In this document: positions 4,619-8,150 of the stretch, piece after piece | How the letters are laid out: every line of letters starts with the position of its first letter | Numbering within the stretch: the stretch's first letter is position 1 | Source: CAVPEW01 sp050247895 | Lineage (GTDB): Bacteria; Actinomycetota; Acidimicrobiia; Acidimicrobiales; VFJN01 | Direction of reading: 5' to 3' | Assembly: GCA_050247895.1 (NCBI GenBank) | Contig: JBFWTJ010000179.1 | Location: 1-8,150, forward strand | DNA length: 8,150 bases | The notes under the pieces: model-generated | Told to the model about the DNA's origin: nothing | Databases searched by the model: none | The model's input: only the letters and a program-made list of their open reading frames with translations | Position numbers and translations under genes: made by a program

Positions 4619-6172
4619 TCAGGTCCGTGCGGCGAAGGCGGTCGTCGCGGTGGCGAGGGCGGCGGCCCGGTCGGTGGTGTCGACCGGGACGGCCGAGGGC
4701 CAGGCGTCGAACGCCGCGGCCATGGCGGCGGCGATCTCGGCGGTGGCGTCGGAGGGGTCGCCACCCGCGGCCCGCCGGGCCGCGATGCGTGCGGCGGCGA
4801 CCGCCTCGGGGAGCTCGCAGCGGAGCTCGACCACGTCGGCCGCGGCCTCCTCGGCGACCCGGCGGGCCTGCGCCCGCCACGACGCGTCGGACCAGGACGC
4901 GTCGAGCACGACGGTCTCGCCCATGGCCAGGGCGACCCCGGCCCGCTCCAGCAGCGTGCGGTAGGTGGCCGCCGTCGACGCCCCGGCGTAGATCCCCGCG
5001 CCGAAGGCGGCGTCGGCCGGGCGGTCGGTCGGGATGCCGGCCAGCTCCTTGCGGACCTCGTCGGAGCGCAGGACGGTGGCGCCGGTGGCGTCGCCCAGGC
5101 CGGCGGCGAGGGTCGACTTGCCGGTGCCGGGCAGGCCGCCGACCAGGACCAGCCGGACCCGGGCCCGTTCGAGGTGGTCCCGGGCCAGGGCCAGGAGCCG
5201 CCGGGCGGTGGCCGCGGCGTCCGGATCGCCCTGCGTGGCCCGGATGGCCGACACCTTGGCCCGGACCTGGGCCCGGTAGGCCACGTGGTGGTGCTGGAGC
5301 GACGCCGGCCAGTCGTCGTCGGCGTGCTCCCGGTAGGCGGACAGGAAGCGGTCGGCCAGGTCGGGCCGCCCCAGGCGTTCCAGGTCCATGGCCAGGAAGG
5401 CCACGTCGCCGAGCACGTCGCCGTAGCGGAGCCGGTCGTCGAACTCCAGGCAGTCGAGGACGCGGGGCCCGTCGTCGAGCAGGAAGATGTCGTCGGCCAT
5501 GAGGTCGCCGTGGCCGTCGCGGGCCCGCCCCTCGGCGATCCGCCGGTCGAACAGCGGGTCGCGGCCGTCCAGGTAGCGGTCGGCCAGGGCCACCACGGCC
5601 TCGACGTCGCCGGGATCGACGGTGCCGGACGGGGCCTCCCGCAAGGAGGTCGCGTTCTCGTGCCACAGCCGGCGGCGGGCGTCGGTGGTGGCCTCGACGT
5701 CGATCTCGGGACCGCGGTCGGCCGACGCGTGGAAGGCGGCGAGCAGGTGGGCCAGGCGCCAGAGGCCGTCGTCGACGGGAGCCCCGGCGGTCACGAGGCG
5801 GGCCAGGCGACGGTCGGGCGGCATCCGGCGCATGACCACGAGGTGGTCGTCGGGCGTGCCGTCCACGTCGGAGAGGTCGGCCACGCCGAGGTAGACGTCG
5901 GGGGCCAGGCGACGGTTGAGCTCCACCTCCCGCCGGCAGATCCGCAGGCGGGCCTCCCGGTCCCGGAAGTCGAGGAACCCCAGGTCGACGCGCTTCTTGA
6001 CCTTGTAGGCGCGATCGCCGACGAAGAGCACGAACGCCGAGTGGGTCTCGGCCACGGCCAGGTCGAGGTCCCCGCCGCCGTGCCTGCCCGTCGGCGGTTG
6101 GTCGGCACCGGTTCCCGGTCCGCCCTCGGGCCCGGCCTCGTCGCCGGTCGGGGCGCCCGGATCGTCGGTCAT
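4619..6172 (-). CDS. Two-domain kinase: APH-like phosphotransferase domain fused to P-loop (Walker A) kinase domain, Rv2004c type
   Basis: The 517-residue protein joins a COG2187-type phosphotransferase domain (about 36-330) to a COG0645-type P-loop kinase domain (about 338-517). The first domain shows THSAFVLFVGDRAYKVKKRVDLGFLDF (44-69, with the ATP-contact lysine region KVKK), then HGDLMADDIF (221-230) as catalytic loop and DCLEFDDRLRYGDVLGDVAFLAMDLERLG (240-268) as the metal loop. The usual Asn of H-x-D-x4-N is Asp228 here. The second has Walker A GGLPGTGKST (345-354), RSDEVRKELAG (369-379) and VVLDASWSD (421-429), as in gluconate/zeta-type small kinases. The substrate is unknown; resistance to aminoglycosides should not be assumed. 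The first 35 residues are acidic, glycine/proline-rich and probably disordered. ATG 6172 is the first methionine before the domain and is preceded by a -10-like CAGGAT. M. tuberculosis Rv2004c has this architecture and belongs to the DosR regulon, matching the PPOX and USP neighbours. It lies 185 bp after the PPOX gene on the same strand. Confidence 0.9.
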   Translation of the reverse strand: MTDDPGAPTGDEAGPEGGPGTGADQPPTGRHGGGDLDLAVAETHSAFVLFVGDRAYKVKKRVDLGFLDFRDREARLRICRREVELNRRLAPDVYLGVADLSDVDGTPDDHLVVMRRMPPDRRLARLVTAGAPVDDGLWRLAHLLAAFHASADRGPEIDVEATTDARRRLWHENATSLREAPSGTVDPGDVEAVVALADRYLDGRDPLFDRRIAEGRARDGHGDLMADDIFLLDDGPRVLDCLEFDDRLRYGDVLGDVAFLAMDLERLGRPDLADRFLSAYREHADDDWPASLQHHHVAYRAQVRAKVSAIRATQGDPDAAATARRLLALARDHLERARVRLVLVGGLPGTGKSTLAAGLGDATGATVLRSDEVRKELAGIPTDRPADAAFGAGIYAGASTAATYRTLLERAGVALAMGETVVLDASWSDASWRAQARRVAEEAAADVVELRCELPEAVAAARIAARRAAGGDPSDATAEIAAAMAAAFDAWPSAVPVDTTDRAAALATATTAFAART

Positions 6173-6179
6173 GGGGGAG

Positions 6180-6185
6180 ATCCTG
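6180..6185 (-). promoter_or_regulatory. -10-like element before the kinase gene
   Basis: On the minus strand CAGGAT lies 7 bp before ATG 6172, again leaderless geometry, with no ribosome binding site. It resembles the CAGGCT before the PPOX gene. The kinase could therefore be transcribed on its own as well as by read-through from PPOX. GGGACCGTGCCC (6199-6210) lies just upstream and is only partly like the boxes at 6802 and 6832. Confidence 0.35.
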
Positions 6186-6357
6186 CCGCGCCGGCTCCGG
6201 GACCGTGCCCGCCTGCGGTGGTCGCCGCCCTGGTGCGCCGGCGGCCGGGGCCGACCGGTGCCGTCACGGGGCGGCCCTGCCGGGTTCGACGCGCCTGGCT
6301 GGCACGCGACGTCGGCGGGGTCGGGCCACGGCCCTCGGCTCCGTTCGGCCCGCGCCG

Positions 6358-6765
6358 TCAGTCCGGGGGCGGTCCGACGCGACGGCCGCTCACGGTGAGC
6401 GGGACCAGGCGCATCCAGTGGCGCTTGTCGCCGCCGCCCCACGGGACGATCGGGAGGTGGCTCACCCGCTCGTAGCGGGCGCCGTCGTAGGGCGTGACCT
6501 CCTCCAACCGGCCGGTCAGCACCACGCTCCAGCCGGTGCGGGCCTCGTGGTCGATGTGGTCGATCTCGAAGGCCGCCGCCGACCGGGGCCCGTGGTCGAG
6601 CTTGGTGCCGTGGTCGGTCCGGAAGACCACCACGCCGTCGTCCACCACGTAGTTGACCGGCGTGATCGACGGGGCGCCGCCGCGCAGCACGGCCAGGCGC
6701 CCGACCTCGTCGCCGGCCAGCAGCTCCCAGCACTCGTCGAGCCCGATCTGGCGCACGCGTTCCAT
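6358..6765 (-). CDS. PPOX (pyridoxamine 5'-phosphate oxidase-like) flavin-binding split-barrel protein
   Basis: The 135-residue product matches the small actinobacterial PPOX group (Pyridox_ox_2 type). It begins with the ECWELLAGDEVGRLAVLRGG helix and strand (11-30), then PSITPVNYVVDDGVVVFRTDHGTKL (32-56), where the PVNY and FRT..GTK stretches line the flavin or deazaflavin phosphate site. AAAFEIDHID (63-72) and RTGWSVVLTGRLEEVT (76-91) follow, which are hallmark strands of the family. A basic/Trp end (KRHWMRLVPLTVSGRRVG) closes the barrel. Members bind FMN, F420 or heme; which one cannot be decided here, and true pyridoxamine phosphate oxidase activity is unlikely for this subgroup. ATG 6765 follows a -10-like CAGGCT by 6 bp. 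It is divergent from the USP gene and shares with it a spacer with two DosR-like boxes, and precedes the kinase gene on the same strand. Confidence 0.92.
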   Translation of the reverse strand: MERVRQIGLDECWELLAGDEVGRLAVLRGGAPSITPVNYVVDDGVVVFRTDHGTKLDHGPRSAAAFEIDHIDHEARTGWSVVLTGRLEEVTPYDGARYERVSHLPIVPWGGGDKRHWMRLVPLTVSGRRVGPPPD

Positions 6766-6771
6766 GACGCC

Positions 6772-6777
6772 AGCCTG
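6772..6777 (-). promoter_or_regulatory. -10 element of the PPOX gene, probable leaderless promoter
   Basis: Minus-strand CAGGCT ends 6 bp before ATG 6765, so transcription would begin at the ATG. No -35 consensus is found at the right distance (around 6795-6800), as expected for a promoter that depends on an activator. The nearest DosR-like box is centred at 6808.5, 43.5 bp upstream of the predicted start. Confidence 0.5.
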
Positions 6778-6801
6778 ACCGGGCGCCCCCTCGGCGGGGT
6801 A

Positions 6802-6815
6802 GGGACCTTCGGCCC
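6802..6815 (+). promoter_or_regulatory. DosR/DevR-like box 1 (PPOX-proximal)
   Basis: GGGACCTTCGGCCC agrees at about 11 of 14 positions with the M. tuberculosis DosR core GGGACTWWAGTCCC as I recall it: both outer triplets GGG/CCC, the following AC, the central W bases and the G are kept. It is a direct repeat of the box at 6832-6845 (13 of 14 identical), exactly 30 bp away. Its position near -43.5 of the predicted PPOX start suits an activator site. The regulator gene is not in the window, so binding is inferred. Confidence 0.6.
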
Positions 6816-6831
6816 GTCGGCCGGGGCGGAT

Positions 6832-6845
6832 GGGACCTTCGCCCC
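6832..6845 (+). promoter_or_regulatory. DosR/DevR-like box 2 (USP-proximal)
   Basis: GGGACCTTCGCCCC differs from box 1 at a single position. Its centre (6838.5) is 43.5 bp upstream of the start point predicted for the USP promoter, the mirror image of box 1 and the PPOX promoter. The 30-bp repeat distance is close to three turns of DNA, so bound proteins would lie on the same face. Confidence 0.6.
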
Positions 6846-6869
6846 TGGGCCCGGGGACCGGCGGGCGTG

Positions 6870-6875
6870 CACGCT
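6870..6875 (+). promoter_or_regulatory. -10-like element of the USP gene
   Basis: CACGCT differs by one base from the CAGGCT of the divergent PPOX gene. With the same 6-bp spacing the start would be at 6882, giving a leader of about 22 bases that carries the strong ribosome binding site at 6889-6897. No -35 consensus is seen. It was chosen partly by its symmetry with the PPOX promoter, so it is less certain than that one. Confidence 0.4.
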
Positions 6876-6903
6876 GGACCCGAGGTCGAGAGGAGGTCCG
6901 ACC

Positions 6904-7323
6904 ATGGAGACCATCGTCGTGGGTGTGGACGGCTCGGACGAGGCGCGGGCCGCCCTGGAGTGGGCCCTGGCCGAGGCGAGGTTGCGCGGTGCCCGGGTGA
7001 AGGCCGTGATCGCCTGGCAGGCCCCGGCCGTCGAGGGCTTCCCCTACACCAACCCGATCCTGGACCCCGGCCGCTTCGAGCGGGCCGCGGAGGGCCTGCT
7101 GGACGAGGAGGTGGCCAAGGCCGACCCCGACCGGGTGGTGGAGGTGGAGCGGGTGGTGGCCTGGTCCTCGCCGTCGGCCGCGCTGCTCGAGGCCGCCGAG
7201 GGTGCCGCGATGGTGGTGGTGGGGTCCCGGGGACGGGGCGGGTTCACGGGGCTGCTGCTCGGCTCGGTGAGCCAGCAGGTCGCGCACCACGCCACCTGCC
7301 CGGTGGTGATCGTCCGGGCCTGA
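6904..7323 (+). CDS. Universal stress protein (UspA family, ATP-binding type)
   Basis: This single-domain USP has 139 residues, the usual length. It opens with METIVVGVDGSDEARAALEWALAEA (1-25), containing the VGVDGS nucleotide-contact strand with D9. The ATP-binding signature G-x2-G-x9-G-(S/T) is complete: G107, G110, G120 and S121 in VVGSRGRGGFTGLLLGSVSQ. It ends with HHATCPVVIVRA. It should bind ATP in the cytoplasm as a dimer; USPs of this type act in persistence, hypoxia and starvation without a single known reaction. ATG 6904 is fixed by GAGGAGGT-type ribosome binding sequence (6889-6897) about 7 bp upstream, one of the strongest in the window. Two DosR-like boxes lie 59-102 bp before the ATG. 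It is divergent from the PPOX gene and converges on the FMN reductase gene with a 16-bp gap. Confidence 0.95.
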   Translation: METIVVGVDGSDEARAALEWALAEARLRGARVKAVIAWQAPAVEGFPYTNPILDPGRFERAAEGLLDEEVAKADPDRVVEVERVVAWSSPSAALLEAAEGAAMVVVGSRGRGGFTGLLLGSVSQQVAHHATCPVVIVRA

Positions 7324-7339
7324 CCGGTCGCGACCTCGG

Positions 7340-7909
7340 TCAGGACCAGGGCGTGAGCGCCTCGTTCTGGTCGACGATGGTGACGAGGGCCTCGACGGCG
7401 TGCCGGAGCCGGGCGACGACCTCGGCGTCGGGCCGGCCGTCGGCGTCGAGGTGGTCGAGGACGTCGGGCACCGCCACGACGTCGCCGATGACGACCGCGC
7501 CGATCCGGGCCAGGGCGCTGCGCAGCCAGTCGACCGCGGCGGCCGCGCCCCGGGAGTTGGGCGAGGCGCCGAGGACCACGACCGGCTTGTCGACCAGGAC
7601 GTGCTCGCGCGGCGGGCGGGTCAGCCAGTCGAGCGTGTTCTTGAGCCCGCCCGGGATCGTCCCGCTGTACTCCGGCGTGGCCACGACGAGCCCGGCGGCC
7701 TGGGCCACCCGCCGGCGGGCGGTCACGACCGGCGCGGGGGCGTCGGGGCCGTCGAGGTCGGCGTCGTAGTACGGCAGGGGCCGGACCAGGTCGGTGGGCT
7801 CGACGTCGTAGCGGTCGGGCAGGAGGGCGCCGGCGGCGTGGAGCAGCCGGCCGGTGAACGAGCCGGCGCGCAGGCTGCCGGGGACGAGCAGGACGGTGGG
7901 TCGGGGCAC
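7340..7909 (-). CDS. NADPH-dependent FMN reductase family protein (flavodoxin-like fold)
   Basis: The 189-residue product has the FMN_red family pattern. TVLLVPGSLRAGSFTGRLL (5-23) carries the phosphate-binding loop GSLRAGS. LPYYDADLD (45-53) matches the family's L-P-x-(Y/F)-(D/N) segment. LVVATPEYSGTIPGGLKNTLDWLTRP (74-99) is the signature that contacts the flavin ring and forms the dimer interface. KPVVVLGASPNSRGA (108-122) is the next strand and loop. Relatives include chromate and quinone reductases and azoreductase-like enzymes; the substrate is not predictable. I start the gene at GTG 7909 because GGAG lies about 7 bp upstream and homology begins immediately. The frame stays open further upstream to about 8134 but reads proline/arginine-rich sequence that does not look coding. 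It converges on the USP gene and has the hairpin at 7964-8018 upstream. Confidence 0.92.
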   Translation of the reverse strand: MPRPTVLLVPGSLRAGSFTGRLLHAAGALLPDRYDVEPTDLVRPLPYYDADLDGPDAPAPVVTARRRVAQAAGLVVATPEYSGTIPGGLKNTLDWLTRPPREHVLVDKPVVVLGASPNSRGAAAAVDWLRSALARIGAVVIGDVVAVPDVLDHLDADGRPDAEVVARLRHAVEALVTIVDQNEALTPWS

Positions 7910-7963
7910 GGGGGATCTCCGGGGGGACGGGTCCGAGGGGGCGGGATCGTCAGTTGCCGGGGG

Positions 7964-8018
7964 CGTCGAGCACCCCGCCACCGGCGCCCGCGACAGGACC
8001 GGTGGCGGGGGCTCGACG
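7964..8018. repeat. Strong inverted repeat (20-bp stem, one bulged A, 14-base loop)
   Basis: Bases 7964-7984 pair with 7999-8018 without a mismatch, except that A7972 is unpaired; the loop is 7985-7998. Such a long near-perfect stem is far beyond the short palindromes expected from composition. It lies about 55-110 bp upstream of the FMN reductase start in the otherwise featureless stretch 7910-8150, where neither strand shows convincing coding character. It may be a terminator for a gene beyond the right edge, a leader structure, or a small repeat element. There is no adjacent T-run on either side. Confidence 0.75.
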
Positions 8019-8040
8019 GTCGCCGGCCCGGGTAGCGGTC

Positions 8041-8064
8041 GCGGTCCTGGACGGTCCGGACCGC
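8041..8064. repeat. Nested palindrome near the right edge
   Basis: CGGTCCGGACCG (8052-8063) is a perfect 12-bp palindrome. Its right half can also pair with GCGGTCC at 8041-8047 (with 8058-8064), so two alternative structures compete. It lies about 23 bp beyond the large hairpin. Possible operator or terminator component; composition alone could produce it. Confidence 0.35.
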
Positions 8065-8150
8065 TGGGCCGACGACATCGCCCGGCCGCACCGCCGAAGC
8101 GCAGCACAACGGCGGAGCGGGCACCCGCGGTCACGGGGCCGAGCCCTGGG

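Noticed and set aside
4095..5666. Long minus-strand frame overlapping the MarR, PH-like and kinase genes
   Set aside because: Arginine/proline-rich shadow frame; the kinase frame next to it has clear domains and motifs.
6323..6334. GGGCCACGGCCC palindrome between the PPOX and kinase genes as a fourth box
   Set aside because: GGGCC/GGCCC palindromes are expected by chance at this GC content and it lacks the AC-TT core of the two real boxes.
5174..6475. Long plus-strand open frame opposite the kinase gene
   Set aside because: Valine/glycine-rich antisense translation of the kinase; no motif of its own.
7910..8134. N-terminal extension of the FMN reductase or a separate gene at the right edge
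   Set aside because: The translation is proline/arginine-rich, crosses the hairpin, and homology plus a ribosome binding site support the start at 7909. A 39-codon minus-strand frame (ATG near 8086) looks equally non-coding.

Overview
The window is very GC-rich (roughly 70% or more by eye). Its codon use strongly favours G or C in third position, and the gene families are typical of Actinomycetota. The mixture (actinobacterial PH-like hypothetical, Rv2004c-type kinase, stand-alone NHEJ polymerase, leaderless-looking promoters) would fit Acidimicrobiia or a related high-GC lineage. That placement is inference: there is no rRNA or other marker. I see no tRNA, rRNA, CRISPR, insertion sequence or phage gene; this is ordinary chromosome.

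Left part (1-2577). The 3' end of a YibE/F-family membrane protein gene (+) meets, tail to tail, a stand-alone LigD-type NHEJ polymerase gene (-). Upstream of the polymerase on the same strand are the wreck of a pirin/YhhW-type cupin gene, which lacks its start and about 110 central codons, and a small GNAT acetyltransferase gene.

Middle part (2578-4618). An 84-bp divergent spacer separates the GNAT gene from an intact 334-residue pirin, followed by a MarR regulator in the same direction (probable operon) and a 126-residue PH-like hypothetical gene with its own leaderless-type promoter.

Right part (4619-7323). A two-domain kinase (APH-like plus P-loop kinase) and a flavin-binding PPOX-type split-barrel protein lie on the minus strand. 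The latter is divergent from a universal stress protein (USP) gene. The PPOX/USP spacer holds two nearly identical 14-bp boxes, exactly 30 bp apart, that resemble DosR/DevR sites. Each sits about 43.5 bp upstream of the start point predicted from its own -10 element. Together with the similarity of the kinase/USP pair to Rv2004c/Rv2005c of the Mycobacterium tuberculosis DosR regulon, this suggests a hypoxia/dormancy-type module. It is the most interesting signal here.

Right end (7340-8150). An NADPH-dependent FMN reductase gene (-) converges on the USP gene. Upstream of it lies an apparently non-coding stretch with one strong, nearly perfect 20-bp hairpin.

Overall the genes concern redox and stress responses and DNA repair. 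The notable points are the symmetric divergent promoter, a run of leaderless-type promoters, the pirin remnant with a microhomology junction, and the hairpin. I found no evidence of a wholly new multi-gene system.
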